Source: Diphasiastrum complanatum (lineage: Eukaryota > Streptophyta > Lycopodiopsida > Lycopodiales > Lycopodiaceae). From it: DNA of 64,000 nucleotides. The stretch is taken from positions 67,637,584 to 67,701,583 of the forward strand of contig CM055099.1 of NCBI GenBank assembly GCA_029204225.1. The letters are read 5' to 3'. The stretch's first letter is position 1; the number at the start of each line of letters is the position of its first letter. Position numbers and translations under genes: made by a program. Shown here one piece after another: positions 1 to 12,230 of the stretch. Below the pieces are notes generated by a model. It searched no databases. It saw nothing but the letters and a program-made list of their open reading frames with translations, and had not been told where the DNA came from.

Positions 1-299
1 TAGTTACCGTTTTCAACACCAATAAGTTTGGGATCATCTCAATAACAAGGCTTCTTTTGAAGAAATATTTTGTCTCTAATGCCAAATCTTTGCCTTTCGT
101 TTGCAGTTGCGAGGTACTATTTACACTATTTGGTACATCTTTTCATTGGCGTACCTGTTGTGACGACTTATGTCCTCTCCTTCAGTTTGTCCACTTGATT
201 AGCATCTTGTCTTGCATTTAGTAGTTTTCTCATTATGGCACATTCACTGACCCCGAGTGAGACTGTTCCAGGATGATACCCTTTCTGGCCTCGTTCTTC

Positions 300-1458
300 G
301 CCTAGATACGGTTATGACCGGCTCTGCCACTATGCAGTCATAGCCTCATGGTCCTGGTAAAGCTCAAATTTATCCTTCATTTGGGATTCCCCCTGCATTT
401 GGATTTCCATCTTCTTCTGTTAGTCATCCTGGTGGTGGACAATTTATTCCTCCTACCCCACCTCCTGGTTTCTTTCCACGTCCCCTAGTTCCTGAGCCAC
501 ACTTTGTTTGAGATTTTCGTGATAGGGTACAACTTGCTACCTATTTTGGTTTCTTTGATGGGAACTTATTAGAGAATTGGTTTGCTAAGCTTGACACTTA
601 TTTTCATATTTACCCTAAGACTGATCCTTAGAAGTTCCAATTGGCTGCTTTATACTTAGATGGATGCGCTTTCACGTGGAGGTGGGTCTATTGAGCTAAT
701 CCTAATCAAGAAAGCTCCATATCTGGCCTACCTTTCGTTGTGACCTTTGTCATGCTATGATTGATCCTCAGCGGCTCAACCCCCCATAGTCTCACTCATA
801 ACAATGATCTTGCTTCCTATACAGATCAGTTTATGGATTTTTCCTATTTTTTCACAAATCTACAACCGACTAAGCTTAATTCTTGTTACATTCTTGGACT
901 TCGTGGTGCTTTATGTTATGATGTTTTTTCCTTCCGTCCTCCCACACTTGTTGAGGTGATGTCTCTTGCCGGTACTTTACAGCACAAGTACTCTGACATC
1001 CTTCCTTCCCGCTTCTCCTGACCCCATCCTCCTGCTTCATCTTTTCCTGCTTCGTCCACCTCTATACCTTTCCCTTCTATTCCAGCTCCTTCCATTGTCC
1101 CTTCTCTCCTCGTCCTCCGACCCCTCATCCTACTTTTGGCCGACGTTACACGTCTGCAGAGTTCGCTGACCTTAAGTAGAAGCGTCTTTTATTTCGTTGT
1201 AAGACCCCTGTTTGCCCGTGATTGCCGTCAGCCCCTCCATACTACTACTGTTGGTTTTTACCATGATGGCACTACTCTAGATGATTCCAATCTCTACATT
1301 CATATTTCTGATGAGCCCGACCTATCTCCTAAGCCCTCCATTGATCTACTTCCAACTACTTGCCATGCTTAGCTTGCCTATGCTACTTGGACAGGGTCTG
1401 GTCCTCGTTCCATTTGGTTACGTGTACACATTAATTGTCGCAAGTATATTGCTTTTTT
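300..1458 (+). pseudogene. Decayed Ty3-gypsy gag with start of protease
   Basis: This is the remnant of a gypsy-type gag polyprotein, the capsid part of an LTR retrotransposon. Around 541-680 the translation reads like a gag core (ENWFAKLDTYFHIYP, then an AALYLDG segment). Around 761-1021 it gives a second gag stretch with the usual order of FI-GL-like and TLVEVMSLAG-like segments. Near 1134-1200 it resembles the zinc-knuckle approach (RRYTSAEFADLK then RLLFRCKTPVC). At about 1410-1458 the frame SIWLRVHINCRKYIAFF resembles the start of the aspartic protease before its DSG motif. Several in-frame stops and frame changes are present, so it is dead. The reading breaks at about 1458, where unrelated LTR sequence starts. 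No RT or integrase follows. Confidence 0.6.
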
Positions 1459-1778
<320 letters not shown>

Positions 1779-1779
1779 G

Positions 1780-1797
1780 TGGCGCCGTTTCCAGGGA
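1780..1797 (+). promoter_or_regulatory. Primer binding site (TGGCGCCGTTTCC)
   Basis: TGGCGCCGTTTCCAGGGA begins two bases after the ACAACA end of the left LTR. It closely resembles the tRNA-Asp-complementary TGGCGCCGTTGCCGGGGA site of plant Athila-type gypsy elements, quoted from memory. This supports both the LTR end and a gypsy-type partner for the element. Confidence 0.75.
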
Positions 1798-2129
1798 GCG
1801 CCACACACTTGCTTCGCCGCATAGTTTTCTTAATCAATTCCTCTCTCTCCCTCTCTCTTTTCTTCGCTCTCACCATTGTTTTTCACCTAAAAATTGAAAT
1901 TTTTGGGGTTAGATTAGTGTGAGTTAGTGTAAGTTTTGCCGTTTTTTTTGAGATTTTGCCATTTTTGTGTTGATTTTTTGTTTGGAAGTGTTGTAGGGAG
2001 AGATTGTGAGGTGGGAGGATCAGATCCAAGCATCCAACCCCTTTGTTAATCTATATAAAAAAAAAAAAACTCAAAATCTATTTTTGGAGGGAAAAAGAGA
2101 GGCAAAATCTCATCAGATTTTGATTTCTC

Positions 2130-2720
2130 AAAAACTAGTGGGCATGAACCTTTGCATGACTGGCAGCAACTCCAGGGTACTATCCTAGACCTGCATAGAA
2201 GCCTGTGAGGGCTAGTTCCCATCAGATTTTAAAAAAACAGAGAAAAACCCAAAAAAATTCAAAAATCCGTTGTAAAAATAAAAAATAAATAAATTCAAAA
2301 CTCAAAACTAACCTTTGCAGAGCTCTTTGAAGTTACATCTTACTAAGACAAGGACATAGAGAAGTCTTCAAGAGTTAGATCCCAAAAAAAATGCCCTTGT
2401 GAAGGTTTCCAAGAGCAAAAAGTGGCCTAGAACCTTCTCAAACAACAAATTTTTGAGTTTCTCTGGGAAGTAACTCTCGCAGCTTGGTAAGCAGGTGGAT
2501 CTGACTCAGATACAAGCACATACTAGCCTGCAAAGATTAGTTCCCAAAAAATCTCAAACTTTGGCCAAAAGAGACCCAAATAATGTACTTTTTTTGAGAT
2601 TTTTTGATTTTCCTTGGGAAGTAACTCTCATAGCATGGTGATCAAGTAAATCTGACTTTGATACAAGTGGATACCAGTTTGCAAGGGTTTGTTCCCTGAA
2701 AATCTTATAATTTTGCAAAA
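2130..2720. repeat. Degenerate tandem repeats in leader of LARD-like element
   Basis: Three related stretches (about 2140-2230, 2468-2560 and 2623-2715) share a pattern: GGAAGTAACTCTC, then GGATCTGACT..GATACAAG, then CCTGCAAAG..TAGTTCCC. The spacing of the last two is about 155 bases. This is untranslated leader DNA between the primer site and the gag-like frame; I see no gene from 1800 to 3440. Confidence 0.6.
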
Positions 2721-3447
2721 AAAAACCCCAAAAAATGCACTTTTTTCATGATTTTTTAAGATATGCTAAAAAGTAGCCTTTGTAAAGAGTTTTACGAATA
2801 GATCTAACCAAGGTCTGGCTACTGTAAAATTTTTGTGAAGATCCAATGGTTAGATTTAGAAATATCTAAGAAAAAGTGCCAAAAAGTTTTTTCAAGATCT
2901 TGACAAATCTGTCCATCAAGAACTCTTGCAGAACTCACATTGTCTAGAAATGGTCTAGATACAACTATTGTAGGAAGTTTGAAGGTTATATTCACTCAGA
3001 TCTAAAGAAATATCAACAAAAAAAAAACAAAAAAAAACCCACAAAAAACCAAAAAAAGAGCTAAAATCACACTATTAGCCAACTGAAACTGATCAGATCT
3101 TGTCAAATCTAGGTTGCAGTCACATTATCCATCAAAATCCAACATCCCTGAACTGAATCAAGTGAATGAACCTCAAATCAAATTGATCAGTTCCCTCCAC
3201 ATCAACCACTAACCATTATCACCATTCTGTCCCATCTTTATTCCATTTTCTATCTCTGTCTCTATTAGATAAATCCATTTCTATCTCTATTCTCATTCAT
3301 ACTAATCCACCATTTACCGATTCATTTTTCTTCTTCTTCTTCTTCTTCTCCATCTAAAAAAAATAAAAAATTGGAACACCAATGTTATTGAGCAAACCTT
3401 GAAACAATTCACCAACCGGCTACTTTGCAACATTCTGGTGCTGAGCT

Positions 3448-3936
3448 ATGGAGACCACCAATGCAGGATTATCTAAACTAAAGAAGTTCCCTAATGAAAC
3501 AATCCGATACTACACCTATCGAATCATCCAATTAGTGAAGGACTGTAATCCACCGATTCTTGAACGGATTTTCATGGCAAAATACTATGTTGGACTACCT
3601 AAAAGGATCAGATCTGGTATGGCAGAATTAGCATCCTATGCATCACCTGTACAACTCTGTAAGGATGCTTCCATGATGGAAATCTCACAAGGGATGAGGA
3701 ATTTTTCCTATCGCTCTGATGAATCATCAGATGGGAAATTAGAGGAACAAAGGTCAACAATGAATGATGATCCAACAAGAATGGGAACCTGTGGGAGGCA
3801 ACAAAGTGCAGCAAAGTCAAGCAGATCAAGTGCAATGGAAGACCAAAAACCTTGCACTTCAAGTTCAGGCCGTCATCACGTCGCGGCTCGCACAGTCCAA
3901 GTACCAAGTCTCCAATCAAGAATCCGCGCTTATTAA
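3448..3936 (+). pseudogene. Gag-like fragment in LARD-like element
   Basis: A 162-codon frame opens with a clear gag capsid pattern. Residues 12-30 read LKKFPNETIRYYTYR, followed by a VKDCNPP segment and then YYVGLPKRIRSGMAELASY near residues 47-65. This matches the LKQ-PNES-Y-RF and F-GL-P--R--L order of plant gypsy gag. The rest (residues 85-162) is polar and low in complexity, with no zinc knuckle. Continuations lie in other frames, pointing to frameshifts. Its role, if any, was assembling virus-like particles for this element's RNA. It is the only retroviral domain recognised between the two LTRs. Confidence 0.65.
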
Positions 3937-5230
3937 AAGGACAGAATGTCGAGCAACAAGTTTGTCGACGGCAAGATACCATGGTTCAACGGTCAGAAGT
4001 AGAATCAAGCCAACAAGGAGCTCATCTGAAGGATGGATGTCAAATAAACCCACCTAAATCACGAGCTTCTTCAACAACCAGTGGCAAGGTAGAAGTTTTG
4101 GTTATATCCTCTTGCATGTCACCGAACTCAATGGAGGACCATAATAGCCTACCAGTCTATTTTGTGATAGATCCTAAGGGAAATATGTTATCGGTGTATG
4201 CCTATCAACTTAGAGGCGATGACATACCGCACTCTATGGATGCGGAGGAAAACACAATCGTGCTGAATGTCCACATCGAAGGGATCCATCAACATTTGAT
4301 CCCTCATGCTCACAATGCAGAGTTAATCATCTATGCCGAGATTGCCCGATGAGAAATTCACAAATAGCCAGGAGGCATTTGGCCTATGTAGACCGACATG
4401 GACCAGTGGTGACCCTTCCACCTCGAATGCACTATAAAAGAAAAATCTTGGTGCCACCGGGTTATGAAACGAATGACAAAGAGGACAATCTGGAAAAAGT
4501 CCCAAAGTACGCAAAGATACCCTTGGGCAAACAAGTAAAACCATCATAGAAGACAGAGATGGTAGAATCCATCACGCCAATGGTAACTGAGGAAGTCAAG
4601 AAATTGGCATCAGATGAAGTGTAACGGGTTTTACCAAGCCTCTTGGCGCAATCACTGCAAAGAATTCTTAGTGATGAATTACAAAGGAGACCAACGTCAA
4701 CAGGGCAACTTGAAGGCAATTCAGCACAAGGTCCAAGGAAAAGTGCCATCACGCAGCATTCAACGGGGAAGTGCAATGACCAAGGGAAGACTAAAGTTAA
4801 TGATTGTCCCTCAACGAACAAGATTCAACCAAAGTCTCAGTGTTCCATAATGCAGCAGCCCAAACCAATGCCAAATCCGAGTATATCCATTCTTCAAAGG
4901 CCAAATCCAGGGAATCCAAGCCTAATTAGGCCTCTAGTCCAGCAAGCACTAGTGCATACAACGACAACACCTTGTCCTCAATTTGTAAGATTGACTGCAG
5001 AGGAAAGTCATCAGGTTCAAGCATACCACTACCTGGATCGACAAAGTAGTCAAACGAGCACGCCGTATCCACATTACGAATTGGGAGAGCCTATGACATT
5101 GGGACCAGTTGTGCCAATCTATGAGGATCCAGTTTTATCTTGGGATACTCTGATGGAATGCCTCAACTACCCAACTGTTGATGAACAAGGTTATCTGGAA
5201 TGTCCACTAGACCCTTATGGGTATTATTGA
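3852..5230 (+). pseudogene. Unrecognised, frame-broken coding remnant of LARD-like element
   Basis: Two longer frames lie here. One at 3852-4352 is rich in Ser/Lys and then mixed. The other, at 4624-5230, ends in an acidic, Pro/Tyr-rich tail closing with the residues ECPLDPYGYY. The second starts with a helical stretch (LLAQSLQRILSDELQR) that could be capsid. In-frame stops separate the pieces. I do not recognise a protease, RT or integrase motif, and I assign no function. It probably represents the former gag C-terminus or cargo of a non-autonomous element. Confidence 0.35.
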
Positions 5231-5398
5231 AAATGTGGCAAGTCTCAGTTCTTGCTGATCATCCACTAATAAAGCCTCAGGTTCTACATAAGCGCATTCT
5301 ATCCACGTTTTTCACCCATGTCCCAGCAATAAAAGAACCGACAATAGCGCCCCTTCACGACAGTTGCAGCCTAGTGCCGAGGGACCACTACTTTGGGA

Positions 5399-6246
<848 letters not shown>

Positions 6247-6540
6247 CAGGAGCGACAGTTCTCTGGGTCAGCAAAAAGCAGACCGTTCTGGCTCAATCAT
6301 CCTGCGAAGCAGAATACATTGCATCAGCAAAGATGGCCAATAAGATAATTTGGCTCAGGCATTTCCTGGAAGAATTGGGCGAAACAAGGAACGAGCCTCT
6401 GGTTTTGTAGATGGATAACACATCTGCAATACATCTCACGAAAGATCCTGTGTTTCACTCAAGGACGAAACACATCACGATCAAGTACCACTTGATCAGG
6501 GATCTGATTGAGAAAAAGATGCTGCAGACCGCCTTCGTCG
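6247..6540 (+). pseudogene. Ty1-copia RNase H fragment
   Basis: The frame reads GATVLWVSKKQTVLAQSSCEAEYIA, the end of a copia RNase H with the SSCEAEYIA signature. After one in-frame TAG it continues [22 protein letters not shown] and [16 protein letters not shown]. It is nearly the same sequence as the minus-strand copia RNase H at 44116-44523, so both belong to one family. The LARD-like element's right LTR joins it directly at 6246, which suggests insertion into or recombination with this copia copy. Homology stops at about 6540. Confidence 0.8.
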
Positions 6541-7883
6541 AAACCTGGGATCTCTAATATAAGGGAGTTTATATCCCCTTTTCTCGAGATAAGTTTATTC
6601 TTGAAAAACTCTGCTCTCAATGATAAAGTCGGGCTTTGTAACAAACATACTGCCGTCCATAGGCAAACCTAAGGCACGACAGTAAAATCCTTCTATAATA
6701 ATGATTTCTTGATTTCGGACAGTGGTGGAAATATGTCCTTCCTCTGTCTCGCTCATATTTCGGATCAGCTCATGGCACACATCTGTAAGAATTACTGATG
6801 GATTGAATTAAAGAAGTCATTCAATCAGTGCTCGTATAGCTAATGGTTGTAAAACCGATAAGACTGGCTTTGGGTGTGTTTCAAACAAAATCGCCATGAC
6901 GCTTGTAATGGTAAACTAGCAATGGCGGAAGAGAGCTTGATCGTAAAAATTCACAAAATTAGAGAACAAGAGTAATGGAAAAGAGTTGGCGAGAAATCAG
7001 AAGTGTTTGAGGTTTCTAGTATATTGATAATATATTGACGGGTTAGACAAATATTTAATGAAAGCAAGTCCTTCGTTTTGAAGGTACAAACTCAACAATA
7101 AAGTTATGAAAAATAAACAAATTACACAAATGCTTCGCTCAATTCACAAAAGTTCAGTTCGGTATTTGTGAGTATTGAACTGTGAAAATAAATAATTTAC
7201 ACAATCTATGAAACAATGTATATGATATTGGAAGCGAAGACTATCGCTTTCTTCGTTAAAATGTATGGCAAAAAAATGTATGAGCAAAAAATATATGGGC
7301 GAAAATATATCGGCGAAAAATGTGAAGGTGTCGGGTTTTTCGCATATTTCCAATGTGCTATTGACATGAAAACATGATGGACACAAAGGTAAATAACAAA
7401 ATAATATGCAACATGCTAGCAAAATATTATATTTTTTCGCAAATTTCCCAAAGGTCAAAGATGGAACAAAGGTAAATCCCAAAAAATGCGAAGGTTGAAG
7501 TGTCACAATTTTTGTATTCCCAAAAGTGGTGGATTTACTTATATCATATTCCAAAATGGTGTTGGCTTTTTCGCAAGGAATATAGTGGCAATGATGAAGT
7601 GAAGGTGTCGGCATTTTAACAAAAAATGTAGCGAAAAAAATGAATGCAGCAAAAAATAGAAATGCAGCGAAAGTGTCACCTTTTTCGCACATTTTGTGAA
7701 GGTAATGACAACAAAGTGTCAATTGGATGAAATGTGAACAGTGTCGCAAATTTTGTTACAACATATGGGCGAAGAATGCGAAGGTGCAAGTGTCGCAAAT
7801 TTTGCAAACTTTGGTGAAAATTATTGGACCAAAGATGACGAGTTTTTAGAAACTAGATAAAATGTGAATAGTATCAGAAATTA
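6541..7883. other. Non-coding stretch with GCGAA-rich low-complexity repeats
   Basis: No gene is seen. From about 7230 to 7860 short motifs such as GCGAAAAATG, GAAGGTGTCG and TCGCAAATTTTG recur irregularly, like a decayed tandem array. A 201-codon open frame on the minus strand here has repetitive, Phe/His-rich composition and I treat it as chance. The stretch sits just after the minus-strand gypsy integrase and may be its 3' untranslated region. Confidence 0.4.
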
Positions 7884-9007
7884 GTCATAGTAGCGCTTCA
7901 CCCTTGAGCCATTTACTTGAGTATCAAGTAAATGTCCTTCAAGATTGACTAACTGAAGTGAGCCATTTTTAAAAACTTCTATGACTTTGTAAGGTCCCAT
8001 CCATCTGGTATGTAATTTTCTAGGAAACAACATGTGTCTGTTATCATACAGAAGCACGTAGTCCCCTCGTTTAATTTTTATTTTTTTTAAAGATTAGTCA
8101 AAAATTTCTTTTCTTTTATTCTAAACTCGTTCAGTCTCGATTAATGAAAGACAACGATCCTCCTCCAGTTGCGTCAAAAATATCATCCGCTCCCGGAGAC
8201 TATCGTGTTCATCCATTCGCTCTTCATTACTAATGCGAAACGTTGGAACTTCGAATTCTATTGGTAATATGGGATGCATTCCATACACAAGATAGTATGG
8301 AGTCTGCCTAGTTGTGATCTTTTCAGCAATTCTGTATGCCCATAAGACAGATGGTAACTTCTGATCCCAATCAGAAAAATGCGTTTCCGTTACTTTATTC
8401 AAAATTTTACACAAAATTCTGTTTGTCCGTTCCGTAAGCCCATTCGCTTTTATGGAGTGGCTTGGCGATGCGTAATAGAAAAGTATGACAACATGGCCTC
8501 AATGGTCTGATTAAGGAAATGGGTTCCCCTATTGCTAACGAGTTCTAAGGGACATCCATATCGTGGAATAATGTTTTGGAATAAAAACTTTGCTACAGTC
8601 TTAGCATCATTTTTAACTGTGGCTTCGGCCTCTACTATCTTGGTAGCATAGTCCGTAGCAACAAGAATGTAAGGTCGACAAGTTTTACACGTGATCGGTT
8701 TGATAGGCCCTACAAAATCTATCCCCCACTTCTCAAAAGGTGCTAAGGGAATAATTGGAGTAAGCGGCCAATGCATCGCAAAGCTGGGTTTCCCCATCCT
8801 TTGACATGCATCACCTTTTTGAATGAATAATTTAACATCTCTATAGACGATAGGCCACCAATATTTAGCATTAAGGATCTTCCTTGCAGTATTTTTAAGA
8901 GCACAGTGACTACCCGAATCTTTCTCATGTAATGCACTTATTACAGCGGTCATCTCGGTTGGTTCTAAACATCGGCGGAGGCTATCGTCAGCTCCTAATT
9001 TATACAA
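7884..9007 (-). pseudogene. Gypsy integrase remnant
   Basis: Integrase joins retrotransposon cDNA to chromosomal DNA. The frame from 9007 holds the zinc-binding approach (HEKDSGSHCALKNT, then KKGDAC-like FIQKGDACQRMGK) and the catalytic core with WGIDFVGPI for the first Asp. At the second Asp the conserved SDRGTHF reads SNRGTHF, so that catalytic residue is Asn. After a break near 8430 the frame continues with LPSVLWAYR and TPYYLVYG. The C-terminal domain ends at 7884 with GDYVLLYDNRHMLFP, RKLHTRWMGPYKV and VNGSRVKRYYD. The D-to-N change plus frameshifts mark it as inactive. Confidence 0.85.
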
Positions 9008-9011
9008 TATT

Positions 9012-9275
9012 CTATTTATAATCGTATAAGGTCCTACTTTTGAAAGGAAAACATTTCTTTACTGAATAAATCATTCCTAGTGCTTCACGATCTGTAGCAG
9101 AATAGTTCTTTTCTGATGCAGCGAGTTGCCTATCCGCATAAATTGGGTAATCTATATTTTGGTCATCTTTCTGACTAAGTACTACACCTATTGCAAATGA
9201 TGATGTGTCTATATATACATGGAACTTTTTAGCCCAATTTGGAGGTCTAACTCCAGCTGCTAATGACTGTTTCAA
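9012..9275 (-). pseudogene. Gypsy RNase H fragment
   Basis: The frame includes FHVYIDTSSFAIGVVLSQ, matching the start of gypsy RNase H (D-S--A-G-VL-Q). It also has YSATDREALGMIYSVKKC, matching the E-E-L-A-V region. The C-terminal half of the domain is absent: the sequence runs almost directly into integrase at 9007, so an internal deletion removed the rest of RNase H and the linker. RNase H would have degraded the RNA strand during reverse transcription. Confidence 0.8.
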
Positions 9276-9283
9276 TTAATCAA

Positions 9284-9830
9284 AAGCTTGTTGATGGTCT
9301 TGTGACCAATGGTACTCAACAGACTTTTTTAATAAACTTGTTAAAGGAGTTACTACTATGGCATAATCCTTAATTATCCTACGTGTCCTAGAAAACCTCT
9401 AAGCTCTCGTAGATTAGTTGGTTCTAATAACTCTAAAATCATTTTTACTTTTTCGATGTTGGCTTGTATACCGTTCTTCGAAATTATATGTCCTAACAGG
9501 ATGCCTTCCCTCATCCCGAAATAACACTTGGCTGGATGCAACTTAAGAGATGTCCCTTGACATCTTCTGAATGTCTTCTTCAATGCGTCTAAATGTCTTT
9601 AGTTGATGAATAGACACAAAAGTCATCCATGAAAATTTCTAAAAACTTCCTTGAATTTTTTTGAAAAATGTTTGTCATCATACGTTGGAATGTGGCAGGT
9701 GCATTACAAAGACCAAAGGGCATTCGCGTATATGCATACATCCCCCAATCAGTGGTAAAAGTGGTCTTGGATCTATCTTCCTCTTTGATAAAAACTTGGT
9801 TATAATGTCATGTGGGAGCTACTCCTACTA
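9284..9830 (-). pseudogene. Gypsy reverse transcriptase fragment
   Basis: From 9830 down, the minus strand reads TTFTTDWGMYAYTRMPFGL, CNAPATFQRMM and then the catalytic box IFMDDFCVYS near 9610-9640, a variant of YVDD. It continues with the thumb region KLHPAKCYFGMREGILLGHI at 9500-9560 and LRELRGFLGHVG at 9375-9410. The N-terminal palm/fingers are missing. Frameshifts lie near 9595 and 9370. This enzyme copied element RNA to DNA; this copy cannot. Confidence 0.85.
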
Positions 9831-9886
9831 GTAATCCACCAAAAATCATTCAATGCACTTGGATGATGATGGTGTGTTGGAAACCA

Positions 9887-10758
9887 TCAAGGATGATTCT
9901 TCTTCATCCTCCTTTGATGTGTAATGTTACTTTGCTTGCTCTCTTGTGCTTTTTTCTTCTTGATACATTCTGTTGAAAAATGCCCTTTCTTGCCACAGAA
10001 AAAGCATTTGAACTTTGACTTGTCTTTGATCTTGCCCTTTGAGCTTGAGGCATCATCCTCTTCTTTGGCCTCCTTTGGATACTTCTTCTTTCCATTGGTC
10101 TTCTTTTTGCCCTTCAGTGAGAAATTGGCTTTCTCATCACCATTCTGCAAAGACAATGAGTTCAATCTTGCTTTGTTGTGGAGCATCCTACACTCTTCAG
10201 CCACTACTACACTATGAAGCTTTTCTATAGTTGGCAAGTTGCCTTGGATTGCAAAAATTTGGACCAAAGTCATCTCCTAAACCATTAAGGACAATTTGTA
10301 CAAGCTCTACATCATAAAAATCTTCTCTCCAATGGAAGCCAACTCCCTATTTAGAGACTTGATTTTAAGCACATAGTCTCACTTTTTCTCATGCTTTGCA
10401 AGATTTAATTTCTACGCATGAGGACTCTAGAAGTGTTGCTTGATTCATAGATTGATTTTAAAGAATTCCAAGCCTCTTTAGCACTAGTACAAGATGATAC
10501 TTCTCTCAAAAGATCATTGCTTACACTCAACTTCACACAATGAAGTGCTAGTCTAGATCTCTTCTTGTATCTAATCAACTCCTGTGCACCTAGAGGTTCA
10601 TCTTCATCTTCAATCAAGAACTCATAAAGGTCTTGGAGCACCATTAGTGACTCCATCCTAACCTTCCAAATAACATAATTTGTATAATTTAATCTCTCAC
10701 TAGTTTCTAGAAGGTTTGCTCCAATACATCCCATCTTACTAGTGATTTCTACAAACAA
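9887..10758 (-). pseudogene. Ty1-copia gag with CCHC zinc knuckle
   Basis: On the minus strand from 10758 the frame reads LNYTNYVIWKVRMESLM, LQDLYEFL and KEAWNSLKSIYE, the usual copia gag (UBN2-type) order. After a break near 10400-10273 it continues with a basic linker and the zinc knuckle CFFCGKKGHFSTEC (about 9985-10025), which binds element RNA. The two halves lie in different frames with about 130 bases of disturbed sequence between. No protease follows; the frame stops at the junction with gypsy pol near 9887. The primer site and LTR lie to its right, in the correct order for a minus-strand element. Confidence 0.85.
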
Positions 10759-11350
10759 GAAATGGATTTGATTGACTCTAGAAACTCACAAAGGTGTCTC
10801 TTGTAGTGTTTCAATCAAATTAGATTTCTAATCCAACATATGGACTTATAATCTCAGTTCTAGCAATCTCTCACAGAGATGGAATGAAGATTAGACGATG
10901 TGAAATCTACTTACAATCAAATCTTGCCAATCTTGGCTATTTTTGGACAAAAAAAATGACTCAATCTCCCTCACTCTTTTTGATGTACTTTCAAGACCTG
11001 TAAATCACTTTAAAAGGACTTGATTTCAGCCTAAATCAATTAGATTTCATGAATCAAATTCAAATATAATAAATGGCACTCAAACTTGGTGCTTTTCCTA
11101 GGATTTGCACTAAAATTACATCAAGATCTCTTAAATTAAAATTTTATGGTTTAAATGAATATCGTGCATTAAATTCAGGTTCATAGGTGCCCACACATGT
11201 GAACAATATAGATTTGGATCCCTACCAAGTTTGGTATCAAATCCCCTCACCAAAACTTAGATTCTAGCTCACCCTCTCAATACTAGTTTTTAGCTCCAAT
11301 ACTTGCTAAAAATGGATTTGATTTGATCAATGATTAAAGCCCTTGTACTT
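10759..11350 (-). other. Untranslated leader of minus-strand copia element
   Basis: AT-rich sequence between the copia gag start and its primer site. I see no gene; the length is plausible for a copia leader. Confidence 0.45.
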
Positions 11351-11363
11351 GGCTTTGATACCA
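11351..11363 (-). promoter_or_regulatory. Copia primer binding site (TGGTATCAAAGCC)
   Basis: The minus strand reads TGGTATCAAAGCC, matching the initiator tRNA-Met site used by plant copia elements (usually TGGTATCAGAGC). It directly follows an LTR end reading CTTTCACA on the same strand. It lies upstream of the gag at 9887-10758. Confidence 0.8.
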
Positions 11364-12014
11364 TGTGAAAGTATAGTACTTTTTGGACCATAAATGGATC
11401 TTGAAAGATCCACAAGAGTGATTGTGTACTTGCTTAACAATCTATTAAAAACTAGTCATCAAAAATTGATTCTAGATTGGCAATTTGATAGACAACAAGC
11501 ATTCACAATCAAATCATTGAACATAAACACAAATCCAAGCCCACATGTGCAGGGCCATGCCATCAAGCTATTGTTAATCTTCCAACATGTAGCAATCAAT
11601 TATAACAAAATAGGTTAACGAAAAAAATTGGTGGAAACAATTAGTATATGGGAAAGTGCTCTCGGGGCATTCTGGTGTGTAAAAATCGATGCAATATGGT
11701 TTTTAATTTAAAATTTTATTTGTTTCTTTTCTATTTTTGGTACAAAAAATTATGGCCACTTGCATTGGTTCAAAAATAGTGACAAAATAAGAAATTAGAA
11801 GCTCTAACATACACTTAATCAAGAGACTTGGAAAATGAAAAAGCAATGATTGTAATATTTGAAAATCAAACTTTTTTTAAAATGCTTAATTAAAACTCAC
11901 TTTGAAGTGGAAGTGATACTTCGGCTTTTAGCAAATCATCATAATATAATACCCGGTGCATTTATTCATAGAAAAAACTAGTAGGTACATAGATGAAAAA
12001 GACATGTACACCCC
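11364..12014 (-). repeat. Copia 5' LTR (outer edge uncertain)
   Basis: The inner edge at 11364 is firm: TGTGAAAG on the plus strand is the complement of the CTTTCACA end abutting the primer site. The outer edge is tentatively put at 12014, where the minus strand reads TGTACATG after a G-rich run. No second LTR copy was found to confirm it. A 74-codon open frame at 11394-11618 is not convincing as a gene. Confidence 0.45.
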
Positions 12015-12230
12015 ACCCCCAAGGGGGAGTTTAACCAAAAGTAAGCTCAAACAAGAGCCAAGCTTGCACTAACGCTAAGATTAATCCATATCTTGGCATA
12101 ATAGCTTTACCGCTATCACATCAAAGCTAAAAGCACACAAGGTTTTTACAAAAAACAAAACACTACTATAGTCCATGAAAAACACTAGTATAGTTCATTA
12201 GTCCAGTAAAATCAGGAGTGAAAGGGAAAT
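12015..12230. other. Unassigned spacer
   Basis: Short AT-rich spacer between the copia LTR and the GC-richer DNA upstream of the TCP gene. A polypurine-like AAGGGGGAG occurs at about 12021-12029, but no element is attached to it. Confidence 0.3.

Larger units (their letters stand above)
7884..9830 (-). mobile_element. Ty3-gypsy pol remnant (RT, RNase H, integrase)
   Basis: Reading the minus strand from 9830 to 7884 gives the gypsy pol order RT, RNase H, integrase. That order, with integrase last, separates gypsy from copia. The RT core and its upstream parts are missing left of the IFMDDF motif's preceding block, and no LTR was found for it. Frameshifts and stops break it into at least five frames. 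The right edge meets a copia gag near 9830-9887. Confidence 0.85.

Noticed and set aside
7144-7749. 201-codon open frame on the minus strand
   Set aside because: The composition follows the GCGAAAAATG-type low-complexity repeat (Phe/His/Cys-rich), with no domain; best read as chance openness in repetitive DNA.
12010-12030. Plus-strand polypurine AAGGGGGAG as the end of an element
   Set aside because: It is followed by TTTAACC and not an LTR start, and no pol lies upstream; it is more likely part of the neighbouring minus-strand LTR edge.
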